From NCBI GenBank assembly GCA_947579665.1, contig OX388347.1:41176943-41240942 (forward strand): a stretch of DNA of 64,000 bases, written 5' to 3'. The notes beneath the pieces are model-generated. The model was not told where the DNA came from. It searched no databases and worked only from the letters and a program-made list of their open reading frames with translations. The translations under genes were made by a program, and so were the position numbers. This stretch comes from Sympetrum striolatum. Lineage: Eukaryota > Arthropoda > Insecta > Odonata > Libellulidae. Each line of letters starts with the position of its first letter. Positions within the stretch are counted from its first letter, which is position 1. Positions 48,628 through 61,400 of the stretch are shown here, piece after piece.

Positions 48628-51600
48628 TTCTATCATTAAATTGCATACATAGTTACGGTTACATTAAATTTGAAATATATTTATTTTGCAAATTGAGGGG
48701 AACACTAGTCATCTGTAAGGTATTTAGCCTAGAAGGGAGGAACACCCATCAAAAAAACTCCCTTAGGCAGTGATCACTGTATGTTCCTCGTAAAAGTGAA
48801 CTTATCGTTGCTCATAAATGCTTCATAAATACAAAAAGGGCTTTTCGTGTGATAAAAACTTTCCCTGAAACATCGCTTACAAATATCAAGTTTATTTACC
48901 TTTCCTGTTTTTTATTTGCATAACTGCATTCTCCTCGGATAGCGTTCTATTGAATGCTTGGAATGTTAATGAAACCCAGAACGTAAATGAAAAGAAAAAT
49001 TGATTCCAAGAAAACAAAAATTATGGGAGCAGAAGAAAGACAAATGGAAAAAGACAACAGTCAGCGTACGCACAGAGGGGAAAATAAGTAAAAGAGATCT
49101 ATATTTGGGAAATATCAATGAGATACGGTATAGATGCTTCTTAGAAATCGACAGAGGAATAAGTTTATTAAATAAACCTTCTTTATGTAGGAAAAGGCTC
49201 ATAATAAGCAATATAATTGGTAACGGCATAATTTGAATTATTTAGAGCGTTGACATACTAGTGCAAGAGAGGAGAAATAGAGAAAAAATCCAGAGTTGAA
49301 TAATCCTAAATGTACTTTGTAGAAGATTTATGAGAAACAGTCGTCCTGACAACTAGCATGTTATATTTAAACAAATAAAGACGTACCGAAGTAGTTGGGT
49401 ACCTTTAAAGAAAGAAAATTAAATATGATGTCACGGGTAATCAGGCGTGTTAGCTTCCAAGAAAATATGCAGGAAAGAATTTTTCCAGGGAAAATACTAT
49501 GCAGATGAAAAAGTCTTCCTTAAGTGCTATGAATATGCAGCGAAACGGATGGCACATCATACATTGAAACGAAAGGAATGGTAGAGAACAGTAAGATGTG
49601 GTGATGCCAATAAGGGCTTCTTTTTTAAGTGAACGGTGACTGATAAAAATAGCTTTCACCAGTAAGAAACCTATTTTTCTACATTTTACATATAGGAAAT
49701 TTCCTCTATGAGTGTTGGAAGAGGGAATTGGGTTGGTTGGTGAACGAGGAAAAACGTCGAGGAATTCGGCACGACAGGGGAAGGGAGGTGAAAATGAGGA
49801 AAATGTCATTTCCTCTCTGTTAGCCTTTTGTAGAAATATTTTTCTTTTTCCTGAAGGTTTTACATGCACAACGCTTGCTTCGGCACTCTCTCTAACTCTA
49901 ATATTTCGCCGCTCAACTTTCAGGCGTCATCTAGGAACTCTGCACATGGCCTTTTTTCAATCTGCTCCTCTTCCTTCCCTACATTTTAATTGGAAATTCC
50001 TCCCTAAATTAATGCCAGCCTATCTATTGTGATTATCACCGTCTGGCATATATTTATTTCCAGATGTCTGTAAATTCCTTATAAAATACAAGTTCATTTT
50101 CCGTTTCGTCTCCAAAACTCTTTTTGTTCCCAAAATTTAGGAAGCATAATAGATGAGCGCAAGTTGGATTGGAACCCTAAGAATTAAATCCTATATAGAT
50201 TTTTGTTACTACTTTCTGAAATTGTGTTTGATTCGGAAATGAGAAAGCGTTGTTACTATGTGTCGACTTTCGTAAAGTTTTGGAGTCTTTAATATATCGT
50301 TCCAGTAATGACCAATGCTGGTTACTTTAAGTCGTGTAGATACTTCGTATACAACCATGTGCTATATATGAGCGAGTATAATAAACTTAGGTATAATATA
50401 ATTGTACTATCATCATAAAAGTGTTTGGGTACATGAAATGTACATGAAAGATAGTAATTATTTTAGGTTATGAGTCTCTATACAAAAAATTAACCAGTGA
50501 TTAATAAAAAATCAATCGAACTTAGCATAAATAAACAAAAATTGAGTAAATAAATAGGCACAAAAGACATTATTTTGGTATGAAATAAGCAAGGCCTGGC
50601 GATAAATGTAAAAATATATATCTAATTTGATGGTCTGATTTCTAAGAAGGAGAAGCATATAGAATTATCTGGGAAGTTTGACGTTAGATTACAGAATTGC
50701 ATTACTGTTGTCACAGATATTAAAATCTTGGGTGGAGTTATCTTTATTCTTGATTCTATGAATTCTCGTATACTTTACCAATGCTGGCTAAACTGAGTGG
50801 TCCACGAAACACCCTGAAAATCTTTACTTTGCAAACGCTGAGATTAATAATTCCTGGATCAGTCGTTGCGATAAATATGTAATGAAAATATCTATACATA
50901 AGTGGTTTTAGTTCTGAGAGAACAAATGGAATATTATATAATAGAGGAATATTATGAAATAATGGAATATTATATAATATTTACATGCCGCAATGGTCAG
51001 TGAAAGAGCAATCAAATTTGATCACATAGATAATAAGAAATTCAAAGACTTATTCGATGTTTCTTTAAGGGAATGCTATCGGATAACGTTAGAGAATTAA
51101 GGAGGAGATTATTTGTCGGTTGCTTTGATTTAGCCTTGCGATTGGATGTCCACCTGAGACTAAATATTCCCTATAGTACCCTCGACAGTAAATCTCGGAA
51201 ATGGACATGTGACTGAAGGTGACTTTCAGAGAACAGAGAGTAGTGTGTCAGAGATCGTGCCTGTCGTAACATGCGTGATATAACACTCGGCAAATTGCCC
51301 CCCACATAGGTCAAAAGGAAGGGCACTGCAGGCTGCTACAACTGAGGAATAAAGCATAGGGTTGAGGAACCTAAATGTACTGTCCATTATTTAGTCCCGT
51401 ATCTCGACGCCTTTGGATGTCATCTATTTCGCGCTTATTCTTCTACCATAAAAAATGTAATTTTTAATTCTCATAGAATTGATTCCATAATATTTTCTTT
51501 ACCTCTTCGTTTTCTATATGGGTCATATTTTGCTACTTAGAGACACTTTAATCACCATGGTCTTCCCAAACACATAGGCCAAGGCAAATGTTTATGGCAA

Positions 51601-52728
51601 ATTACTTAGAAAGATGTCATATTATAAATATTTTTTTATTTTATTTTTGAAATAATTTATAATTAATTGTGAAACTTTTTATAGCTAAATACTTAGACAT
51701 TGGAGGTAGTTTCAATATTCATTTATTTAATTTTTGGTTGTTTTTATAATTTCTTGTTTAGTCAATTGACTATTGAAACAGTTCTAAACTCATAATTTAA
51801 AGGAGCCTTATGTTCTTAAATATCTCGCACAAAGTTATTTGTAATAATAAAAGATAATAACCTTAAACATTTCAAGATAAATTTTCCATTTGAAATAATT
51901 TACACTCAAAGAAAATAGTCATCTGAATATTTAACCGCCAAGGCGTAGGAAAAGTTTTTTTATATCAAATAATGCTTTAAATGTATTGGATATTATATAC
52001 TGCAGGTGAATGTACGAAAAAAAGGTTAATGACCTTTACAAACCTTCCGGTAACAGTATATTACAGTGTACGCAAGATTTAATTGCACAGATGTACTCAA
52101 ACTGAAAAATGATTGAATCTTTTCCAGGAACTAGGTGAGATTGACCTAAACCACTTACAGTCGACAATTTAATCTTTAAATTTAAGACTTTTACAGATTA
52201 TTTCCACGACTCCGGATTACATCGTAACAGAAACATCGAGATAGAAGTGAAGAATTAGGATTGGCGTGAATGGAAACTACGCTTGTAACAGTGTAATAAA
52301 CTTGTTAATTTTTGGGTTTCCACGGCAAACTACTCTTCAGGGCATGCTAAGAAAATTGAGCTAATGGAAAACAAAAAGAAGGCTATAATTCGTTACAACA
52401 TACTTGATGATATTGAGTGAAGAAGCATTTCGCGGAACTTATTGCTGCTGCATTTTTTTTCATCGACACTGACTCATGCAACTTATCCGGATGACTCCAC
52501 GATTTGAAACCATGGTCGTTTGAAAATATATCATATTTATCATATTTTTTGTTTGTAAATGTTATAATTTCTCTTTGTTCTAATGTATATTATATTACGC
52601 ATAGATTATCAAACCTCCCTTGAAACCAGGGCTATCTAAATAACTATTGGGTGCTCATATAATTTTTTTAATCTTGGTATTTGTTGTTTCCGAAAACTGG
52701 CGGCAACGAGGTGTGGTGAGCCGACAAA
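48628..52728. other. Low-copy non-coding DNA, no gene seen
   Basis: AT-rich sequence with no satellite box pattern. The longest open stretches (for example 49,450-49,869 on the minus strand and 49,712-50,032 on the plus strand) overlap each other on opposite strands and show no recognisable motif. Minor local repeats such as GGAATATTATATAAT near 50,930-50,980 occur. Nothing else supportable. Confidence 0.6.
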
Positions 52729-52796
52729 TACGGTTGTTGGAGATCTTTTAAACCTCTAATTCATAAACATCCGTGTTCCAAAATTTCCTTTCTTTA
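52729..52796 (+). repeat. Dispersed repeat family, copy 1
   Basis: The stretch reads GGTTGTTGGAGATCTTTTAAACCTCTAATTCAT in two overlapping pieces and continues with ACATCCGTGTTCCAAAATTT. The same string recurs, diverged, near 57,641, 57,809 and 62,913. Confidence 0.65.
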
Positions 52797-54189
52797 AACA
52801 TTATACAGGTATTTGGAAAAACGTTTGTTAGTTTTCCGTCTCCATTCAGCATTACATTTTAGAATGAGTCCAGCGTGCATTCAAAGTTCATTAATACTCA
52901 AATAATCTCCTGGTAGTATGAAACTTAATTTTCACATCCTGACTTCTTTATAGAGTTCTGAAATGATGTTTCAAATCGGTTCAATAGAATCCTCGAACCT
53001 TCGTTCAGGTTTAATAAGCAAGGTCATCATCATCAGTAGAGTAATCACAAGGCAAAAACAATTACTCTCAACAAATTTCCTGGACGAAGTGTTTCAGGAA
53101 AAGTGAATTTATATAATCCTGTTTTAGTAAATCAAATAATGAAGTTTCCAAAGACCAGACACCTCACTCACTTTCATTGCAATCAACATTGGTAGATTTT
53201 CCTGTGCACGAGCACATTTTCTAGTAAAACAGATCAAAGTGCGCTTTTGTGATTAAAATAATGACTTCCTGCGTTAATTGAAGATTGGATTCCACTGGAG
53301 TTACATTAGGAGGTCGTGAAATTGCATAAACCCCACCATCCTCTCCAATGGATTTTTCTAGAATTAAGGAATTGAAAAGAGGGCTTTTTTACCAGAATAA
53401 GGTATCACTCACTTTTCCTATTCTTGATTGTTTTATTGAGTTCAAATATTTATAATATTCGTTGCTATGTTAGTTATCTTATATTATCATATATTTTTGG
53501 TACATTTTTGTTCAATACTGTGAATAATACGCTACGTCTGTTATTGTCTTACTCCCTTAGATTAAAAATAGGACGTTCGATGTACCCAAGCGTAAGTTAG
53601 CAGAAAAATGGTGTCAATAGTAACTTCAGTTACAGATATATGAGAAAGGGAACTTTGTATAACTTCATCGTAACTTTCTCATTTATTGTAAATGCATTCC
53701 ACCAAGTACGGTAAAATCATTTCGAATAAGTTGCACATTCTATTTAATGTATTTAAATTGCGTATTTTTGATAGAATGGTTCGTTATTTTTCGCGTTTTT
53801 TCGATGAATCATCACTTGTCTATTTGTAAAATTGCTCGACTATCTTTGATCATTAATAAATTAGCGTAAAAAATTTAAGAGAAATTAGCTAACTGAACGA
53901 CAGAAATTTTGACGTGTGTTGGCCAAGAAACTGAATGATTCTAGCTCATTAGATGCTTTAATTGCTAATAAAAATATAAATTTTTTTATAGATAGGCTTT
54001 AAAGCAATAAATTAATTGCCGTATTAAGAATTATTGTCTCGTTTTTCTTCTATTTCTCCCTCCGCCATCCATTACATTAAAACCTCGAGCTCAAAAATAA
54101 AGAAAATTAATTCATTTTCAATCTTAAAATATTAGTCCAATAAAACGCTCATCGAGAGTGGAAGAAATACAGTGTTTGAGCGTGTGACC
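52797..54189. other. Non-coding DNA, nothing recognised
   Basis: AT-rich sequence without open frames of interest, repeats or RNA-gene signatures that I can recognise. Confidence 0.5.
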
Positions 54190-54710
54190 AGTTCTAGCAT
54201 ATTGCCGAGCCACTTCGGATTATCACGGAGGTAGGATTAGTTTCCGCTCTAGAGATGGTTCAGCGTAGGGCAGCTTGGTTTATTAGAGGAGATTTCAAGT
54301 TCGACAGCCGTGTATCGGCCATGATAGAGCCCCTCAAGGGGGGATTCCCTTAATAATGGAATACTTGATTACCGACTGAAGCTATTCGAAAGATATATCA
54401 TTTCAGATCTCGTCGAGTAGAGATTGTTGATTTTTATTCCTGTTAACAATGTATGGGATATCTGATAGGGGACGAAAGAGCTTTGAAAGAAAGTAATCGC
54501 AAGGTGGTTGTTGCTAGTTGTCTTTTCGCGGAGAGCTAGAAAAGCTAATAACTATCAAAGTCTGATTAAGATTTATTTACAGTCTGTACCGCACTCCACT
54601 AGCGCCTTGCAGGATTGTAAATGTAAATATAAACTCAGAAATTTCTGCCCTCAAAATTCTGATGACAATTTATTCATTCGTAGAATAACATCTCGTGATG
54701 AAACTTAAGT
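54190..54710 (+). pseudogene. Decayed non-LTR retrotransposon RT tail
   Basis: From 54,249 to 54,350 the plus strand reads LEMVQRRAAWFIRGDF and continues through SRVSAMIEPLK to a stop at 54,351. The pattern LE-VQRRA-RF--GD with a following S-V-AM matches the region just downstream of the reverse-transcriptase domain in CR1/jockey-like non-LTR elements. Upstream (about 54,200-54,245) shifted frames give a weak YC-A-SDYH stretch, as expected before this motif. Further downstream (54,360-54,710) short pieces in several frames, such as RLKLFERYI and LIFIPVNN, continue the resemblance, broken by stops and frameshifts. It is a dead fragment. The clade assignment is uncertain. Confidence 0.7.
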
Positions 54711-55243
54711 CTCTGCTATGATCTTAAAGCATTATTTCGATTTTGATTCCAAAATATGAAGTTCAGAGTGGTTATTTCCTTAGTTTACATCTTTTTCAGA
54801 AGAGATTAGGAATAGCCAGGTTCTTATTCCATCTAAACCATTTTCAAATGATATTTAGAAGTTATACGCTGGAAAATATTTCAGAAGTGTAAAGAAACAT
54901 TAAAAGAGAAATGTACTTATTTATGGCAATAAGAGAATGTACGAATTGGTGAAAAAGGCACCATTTAAAGTTGAGAGTGCAGAATTGCTTGAAAGCCGCT
55001 TAAGTACCACCACCGTTTTTAGGCAGCAAAATCAGTTATAAGTTGATTTTAGAGAGGTATAAATATAAAATAGTGTATTCTACTTGCATCTTTATCTTCG
55101 AAATAAATTAAATTACATTCGGTTGAATGAAAGATGATGGTGATCATGCACTAGGGATAGTGTATACACTGCAGTGAGCAAGGCTTAAAGTAGTGTGAGC
55201 GAGAGGTAGATGGCATTGACCGGATGAACATTAATATATGAAA
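54711..55243. other. Non-coding DNA, nothing recognised
   Basis: No repeat or coding signal seen between the retrotransposon relic and the 315-bp TIR element. Confidence 0.5.
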
Positions 55244-55558
55244 ATAACAAGACAGCATTCTTCCGCATTGATTTTAATTCGCGACCGGTTTCGTAAGCGC
55301 GAAAAAATTCACAAAGTGCACATAGTGGAAGGCTAGAGGGAATAAAGTGGGGGTAGGTGTGGGTGCATCAAGAAAATATCTTGCTTGGTAGGGAGGGGAG
55401 GGGTTAGGGATTCAGGAATATCGCTCTTCTTTCTTCCCCTCGACCCTTTCACTATATATACTTTGTAAAATGTATTTTCTGTGCCTAAAGATGTCAGCAC
55501 GCTAACGAAACCATCGCAAATTAAAATCCATGTAGAAAAATACTGAGCGTCTTGTTAT
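55244..55558. mobile_element. 315-bp MITE-like TIR element
   Basis: The left end ATAACAAGACAGC and right end reading inward ATAACAAGACGCTCAG are inverted copies. Similarity runs about 60 bp inward through ATTTTAATTCGCGA / ATTTTAATTTGCGA and GGTTTCGTAAGCG / GGTTTCGTTAGCG, with one short gap. The GGTTTCG block followed by GATGTCAGCAC (reverse strand near 55,490) recalls repeat ends common in arthropod genomes. It has no coding capacity, and a target duplication is not clear. Confidence 0.7.
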
Positions 55559-55621
55559 CCATAGTCACGTCTTCCAATATCGATTTAAATTTGCGAAAAG
55601 GTTTCACAGTGAAATTTAATG

Positions 55622-55625
<4 letters not shown>

Positions 55626-55671
<46 letters not shown>
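55626..55671. repeat. (TA)n microsatellite
   Basis: A nearly pure TA run outside the satellite array, with no unit head, tail or TCCGGA module beside it. TA runs are thus not exclusive to the satellite spacers. Confidence 0.95.
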
Positions 55672-55673
<2 letters not shown>

Positions 55674-57164
55674 TATTATAAGCATTACTACAGTTTGTTC
55701 GACGCATCTTAAATAAAATTAAATAAGCAGGAACCGTGATAGGTTGGTCACCCCTGCTCCAGCCTATCTCTAGGGCGTTCGTAAAGCGGAGAAAATAGCT
55801 CTCACAATAGAAGTCATCTGCGAACGTTCATACGGTGCCGAAAACGATTTCCGCTCGTTGCCACCTCTCGAAACAGCCATGTTTAGATAGGAATAAATTA
55901 TGCCATTACCTAGCGTTTTTTCTATCTCTTACCATCAAATTCTATTTCTGCTTCATATTTTCGCTGTACCAATTTCTTCGTGCTCCGGCAAATTGCTCGT
56001 ATGAATTTCCCGATGTATTCGGAACATCTGCTCTCTCTCATTTGGAGCATTCCATTACCTCGAGTATCGAGCAACTCCCTCGAAAAGTTCAGTTCTTAGG
56101 AAATGACGAGGATACATGTCGTAAGAGCCGGATATTAGAAAAAAATTCGGAGACGGGTATTTCTTGGCCGAGACGGTATGAAAATGTCTAAACTTTCATT
56201 TCATCTGGAATTCTGGATATTGGATTCGCAAATGAAGACTCTTTCTCCGTTTGAAAGACTTTAAAAGCTTCGACAAGTTTGTGCTTTCGATTAGTTCTTT
56301 GATAAAGCATGGGCTAAAGGCAGAAGACGTCGGTGTGCTGAGTGACTCTGGCTCTGGTTTTTTGGGCATTACTTTGAATTGTTTATGATTTCTGCGAGGA
56401 GGCTTTTAAGATTGTTCAGATCCAGTAATGGTTATGAGATAGTTCTATCTATTTATGGCCATTATGTTAAATTGTGTTAAGAAGTTTACTTGCTAGATTT
56501 TAGATTGCGTTTATTGATACTTTACTCGTTATTCTTGACTGTAATCATTTTGACTTTCGTGCTAGTCACTTTTAGTCACGCTAGTATTTTCTTGTCTGCT
56601 ATTGCCGAATGTTACTTGACACAAAATAAGTCAACGTAGCGAATCGGTGAGTTAAATGGTTATTACGAGATTACTAGTTTGCTTCAAAATTGGTCATGTC
56701 CGTTAAACTTCAAGAAATTGTTTTTTTTCGTATATGAAATTGAAGTAACGGCAACAAATGAAAGCTGTACATTCAAACTTAACATCCTCGGCGATATGTT
56801 TATAATTGCGTAAAAATTTAATTTAATGCTACTATGCTTATGCATAGGTTTACTTGTTTTAAAGTATCAGTCCGACCAATAAGTGTGAATTCGAGAAGGA
56901 ATCCTAAAAAGACAAGTTGAGGCTTACAACCTCTACAACAGCTCTTCCTAACATGTTCTCTTCCTCTGCACGCTTACATATTTACTAATACTTTGTGGCG
57001 CACTAAATGGCATCTTTCCCACTGTACTTCTAAATTAAAATCGAAAAAGAAGAATGGCCAACATGAAGAATAAGTTATTTTCGCACTATACATTGATAAC
57101 TTATTAAGTGGAAAGAAAGAAATATTGGAACATTACTGTTGATGAATTAGAGATTTAAAATCTA
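55672..57164. other. Non-coding DNA with one weak open frame
   Basis: The stretch 55,835-56,191 is open on the + strand for 118 codons, with a hydrophobic segment around residues 24-47. It has no recognisable domain, and I do not call it a gene. The rest is featureless. Confidence 0.4.
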
Positions 57165-57880
57165 AGACGGCTTTTGAAGATTTTAAACCGACAATACTCA
57201 TAAAGTGACAAAAATATCTTGCGAAAAATGTGGGAATATAATGAGATTTTTGAAGAAGATTGTGCCCTTGGTTAATTCACTGCAAGCCAAAAGCATATCC
57301 GAGCCAACTGACTGTGCCAGGACACCAGATGGAAAGCATTGAAGCAGAGAGATAAAAGTAATTTTGAAGATACGACTAAATTTATGTTCATCTAAGAAAG
57401 AGAGCAACGGGGTGATACGTCAAAATTAACTTAAAAATAAATTCATCCATGATGCAAAGGATGGATGTGTATAACATCGCAATTATAAAAGCACTATAAC
57501 AAACATAACATAAAAGGAAATCAATAACTGGAAACATTTCAATAATTAGAGGTTTAAACTCTTCAATAGGTGCTCTTAAAAAGTGCGGTGTCTTTTCTTG
57601 TTTTCTCCTAATATCAGTGAATGAGACGAGGAACGCCCGCAAAGACGGCTATTGGAGATTTTAAGTATCTCACTCTTTAATAGCATGTTTCAAATTTTCT
57701 TTCTTTACATTTCAATGATTAACTCTGAGAAAACAATAAAAACACAAGGAAATATAAGAATAATAATCCACAACTTTCCTTTGATTCCAAAACAACGTAT
57801 GGGACGCTGACAAAGATGGTTTTATGACAGTTTTTAAGCCTATAATTCATTAATAGCTGTGTCCCGATAACTTCCCTTAC
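57165..57880. repeat. Cluster of dispersed repeat family copies
   Basis: Related strings occur at 57,165-57,200 (GACGGCTTTTGAAGATTTTA), 57,540-57,556 (inverted: AATTAGAGGTTTAAACTC), 57,641-57,712 (GACGGCTATTGGAGATTTTA, then CATGTTTCAAATTTTC) and 57,809-57,880 (AAGATGGTTTTATGACAG, then TATAATTCATTAATAGC). Matching copies are at 52,729 and 62,913. The consensus looks like GACGGNTATTGGAGATTTTA followed by AACCTCTAATTCATTAACAT. Confidence 0.6.
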
Positions 57881-59060
57881 CTTATCACGTTATGCCATTA
57901 AAGGCGGGGAGATCGATTTAGAATTCCGGAGAGATTTCAGAGAGGGGGTGCCGAGTAGTAATTGCCGTATCTCAACCGTCATCACCTATTGGATAGTGGA
58001 TCAAGGATGGAATGACTTGAGCACTGAATCGCAGCGACAACACCGAAAGGCTGAGTGCAGATGCGTGTTCCTTGCTCTACGCAGTTGTTTAGACACCGAT
58101 TATCAACAATCACTCCCGACGCGACACTCTTTGAATGCGACTTGATAAGGAGTGATATCTTTGCAAGCCAGAGATGGGGAGGTAAAGGAAATCTCGTGGA
58201 ATGAATTTTAAGCGCGATGTAACTGAATGCCTTTTCTCTCGATTTATGATTTAATACCTCCCGCATTGTCATCACATTGTGTATCTGTGTATCAACCTAC
58301 AATTCAACACTGGTATGCAAAATGTATCATTTCCAGGGTCTGTTTTCAGACGTCGCACGGTGAGCTGAAATCAGAAAAAGCTGGCCAAAAATATGAAGAT
58401 TTGGCATGGATTTGGACGTTATAGCTATTTCTATTAGTCGATTTATTTTCGTCGTCAAGCCACCTTTCTTTAAACAACTAAGAATTTTAATGCAAGAATT
58501 TGTGTAAAAAAATTCGTATAATTTTAATATTAGGTGTTTAATCGTCAATAGTAAGCTCTAATTAACTGAATTTGGCAACTCCAGATATGCCAATACTGGG
58601 TTAGGAGGATAATGAGAATTTTGCAATTTACAGAAATTAAATCTTTAATTACCACCTTGTTCGTTTTATGGTATTTGTAGTTATCTCTCATTCTTTTGAA
58701 AACAATAAACAAACAGCAATTATTCTTTTTAGTGAATATGATACTAAAATTAACTCATAAATACAGTAAAAAAATGAATACAAACTTATCTGCGGTTGCG
58801 AGTAGGTAAAATCTTTCAATTAGTTCATTCTGTAAAATCAGGGAGGAAATTATTGAAAACCTTCTTCAGCCCGGTTTCTTTTACTAACCTGTACTCTTTC
58901 TTCTTGTTCTTGTAATAATTAAAAATAACAATAATTCTTGCTATAGAAGAATGATGAAAATGATATGATGATATGGTATAAAAACAAATGAGGAAGCGTT
59001 AAGGAAAATAGAGACGGAAAGGAAGTTATGGAAAATCCTAACATAAAAAAGAAAGAGCTA
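57881..59060. other. Non-coding DNA, no gene seen
   Basis: Short overlapping open stretches on both strands (57,948-58,548) show no motif or consistent reading frame. No RNA gene recognised. Confidence 0.5.
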
Positions 59061-59275
59061 TTTCGTCATATACTGTACAAAAGCATACATTACTGTATGC
59101 TTACTGTACATACATACAATACTGTACAAGCATACAAAAGGATACATTGAAGGAAAGAGGTATAGAGAAAGGCCCTGGCTATCATGCATCGAAAAAAATT
59201 ATGGAAGACCTATAAAGATATTAATGAAAAAGCGCAACTCTGACAAAGCTGGCTAGCTGCTGCAAACCAAACAAT
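59061..59275 (+). pseudogene. Possible retroelement 3' remnant
   Basis: A stretch reading roughly YRERPWLSCIEKNYGRPI, then shifted pieces including DKAG and LAAANQTIG, resembles the C-terminal tail of some non-LTR elements, where a run such as W-AAANQ precedes the stop. It is broken by frameshifts and rests on short similarity only. Immediately upstream lies a local TACTGTA/CATACA repeat (59,070-59,140). Confidence 0.3.
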
Positions 59276-59757
59276 AGGTTGATAACTGTAAAAGGCTCTT
59301 TTAAATACAAATACTTTTAATGCCAAACAGAATAGCAAAATTAACACAAATTACCTAGGGGTGCGAGTTAGTAACACCTTAGTTCATTTCGAAAATTAAA
59401 GGAAGAAGCGATTGAAAGCCATCCGTTCTCTTTTCCTCTGGGCACATTCTGGTCCGATGACCGCAGAGAACTCTCGCCCGGATACACATTTTCGAAACTC
59501 CAACTAACGAACATCAGATCGACTTTTCCTCGTTATTTCCCCGACCGAAGAGGAACACTCCTTTTGAAGTCAACACTCCCACGCCGGCACAAATGACTCC
59601 GCCGCGAATTCCTTCCACCTCCTGCGCGATGGAAGTCTCGGAAACATCTTAAGACGATTTAATTCGCGTCAATGCCTCAAATAGATCGAGATTCTTTCTC
59701 CTTTTTCCAAAGCTAGGCCTCGCGGGGGCTATCGGAACTCAGAAAAGGGAAGAAAAG

Positions 59758-60699
59758 CGTGACCTGACAACTCAGGGTGTGTAAACTCAGTGTACGACAA
59801 CTTAGAGTGCGACCACTCAGCGGACCCGACAACTAACCGGGCGACAGGTCATTCTGCGAACAACAAATCGCTACGACAATTGAAATGATATCAAATTTTG
59901 AAAATAATCTTCTTACCGATTAATGATTAAATTCCTTAATAAGTTATTAAAATACCTACTCTACTGAATAAAATTCCAAGGGATTAAGAAACATATAAAA
60001 TACGATTACTCTTAAAAATAAAGTATTGGAGTGGATATTCAATTCAATATAATGGTGTCATAATCTAAATGGTAAATTTCAATTCACATTAATTTATTTG
60101 CGCGATCATAATTAATTTATTATCGATTCTGGCACCTGCTGACTAGCCCAATTTAGGACTTAGAAGGACCTTAATTCACTTCATGAATACTTTACATCAG
60201 TAATTATCTCCAAGGTAATTAATTACTGAGATTATTGAATCCACATTATTGTTTTACTCAGAATGATAGAATAATAGTAATATAAGGAATACGACTAGTA
60301 AGAGATAATAGTTGAAGTTAGTAAATTTGTATGGAGTATGTAACTTTTGTACGTGAAAATACATTAATAGATAGAAACGCATCTGTGCTGGTAAGGTATA
60401 ATGGTTTAGTTAGCAGTAATATGAATTTTAATGGAAAACAATATTGGTTTATTGTAAATTGTACTTTTATAATTGATCATTACTACTGTATACTATAACA
60501 TTTCATTCTTGTTTAAAGTATTGCATTATTATAATTATTACGCCATGAAATAATAAATAAAGTATTTATCCGTGAGAAAATAATATATTTAATAATAAAT
60601 CAATCGCGCGATGAGCTGTCGCCCGGTCAGTTGTCGGGTCCGATGAGTTTTCGCGCTCTGAGTTGTTACACTCTGAATTTCGCACTCAAATTTGTCACG
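59758..60699. mobile_element. 942-bp TIR element with nested subrepeats
   Basis: The outer ends CGTGAC and GTCACG are inverse. The best-matched inner part, 59,821-59,852 against 60,611-60,642, pairs over 32 bp with two mismatches (CGGACCCGACAACT, ACCGGGCGACAG). The arms of about 95 bp are themselves made of about 16-bp repeats beginning GACAACTCAG, with GTGC spacing. The interior (59,870-60,600) is AT-rich and non-coding. This looks like a non-autonomous DNA transposon or foldback-like element. The superfamily is not determined and a target duplication is not evident. Confidence 0.72.
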
Positions 60700-61400
60700 G
60701 AACCGGAGAGAAGATCCCAAAAATAATCGAAAGCTCCTTAAAACCCAGCGCAACATCCCACGGACCCGTTCCGTTGACTTTCATCTCCACGGTAACAGGT
60801 TGCAAGCGCGTGGGATAGAAAAAAGAGGGACGAGAAGAGAAAAGGGCAATCGGTCCGCTGGGATACGTCGCGAAATGGTATCCCCTCTTAGGGCAACCTT
60901 AAAAACTGTCTGCTCACGAGGGATCCCTACTCAGCACGCGCAGGGGGAGGGAAGGGACGGGCGGACTTATAAAAGGAATCCATCGGAGAGGAAAAAATGC
61001 GGGGCCTTTCGAAAAAATGAGAGCTGTTCCGTGGATGGCGGGGGCGAGTGTTCTTTGGTGGCGGTGAAAGGGTAGAGGAAGAGATTGGCTATTAAAGGAG
61101 GGATAGCGCGTTAAAAAGGTTCCTATTGTGTGCACAAAGAGGAAAAGGCATCAGGGAAGGAGGAAAATGAGGATACTTTAGGAAGGGGTTTTCGATGGAG
61201 TTGGGAAAAGCGAAGATAAAGAAAGGAACAAACTGAGGAGGGAAAGGAATGATCGATAGGGAGGTTAGCGACTTAAAGGCCCGTAATGAGGCTTGAAAAG
61301 GGAAAAAAGCGTCGGAAGTAGGAAGCGAGGGGTTTGTGTAGAAAAACGCAGACGAACGGCTTGGGCTTGAAGAGTGAAATCATCACGTGAATTCAGCCTT
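60700..61400. other. GC- and purine-richer stretch, no confirmed gene
   Basis: Together with 59,440-59,757 left of the TIR element, this region is richer in GC and CpG than its surroundings and shows G/A-rich runs (60,930-61,360). An open frame at 60,692-61,075 is low in complexity and lacks motifs. An untranslated exon or promoter-proximal DNA is possible, but nothing proves it. Confidence 0.35.

Noticed and set aside
49761..49775. GAATTCGGCACGA, matching a common cDNA-cloning adaptor
   Set aside because: Thirteen bases agree with the adaptor, but both flanks are ordinary genomic-looking DNA and the final G of the adaptor is missing. Coincidence or a trace of vector cannot be settled here.
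55835..56191. 118-codon open frame as a gene
   Set aside because: No recognisable domain, no repeat of the frame elsewhere and a composition like the surrounding AT-rich DNA. Chance length is plausible in 15 kb.
60692..61075. 127-codon open frame as a gene
   Set aside because: It starts inside the right arm of the TIR element, is rich in R, K, E and G from purine-rich DNA, and is overlapped by an antisense frame.
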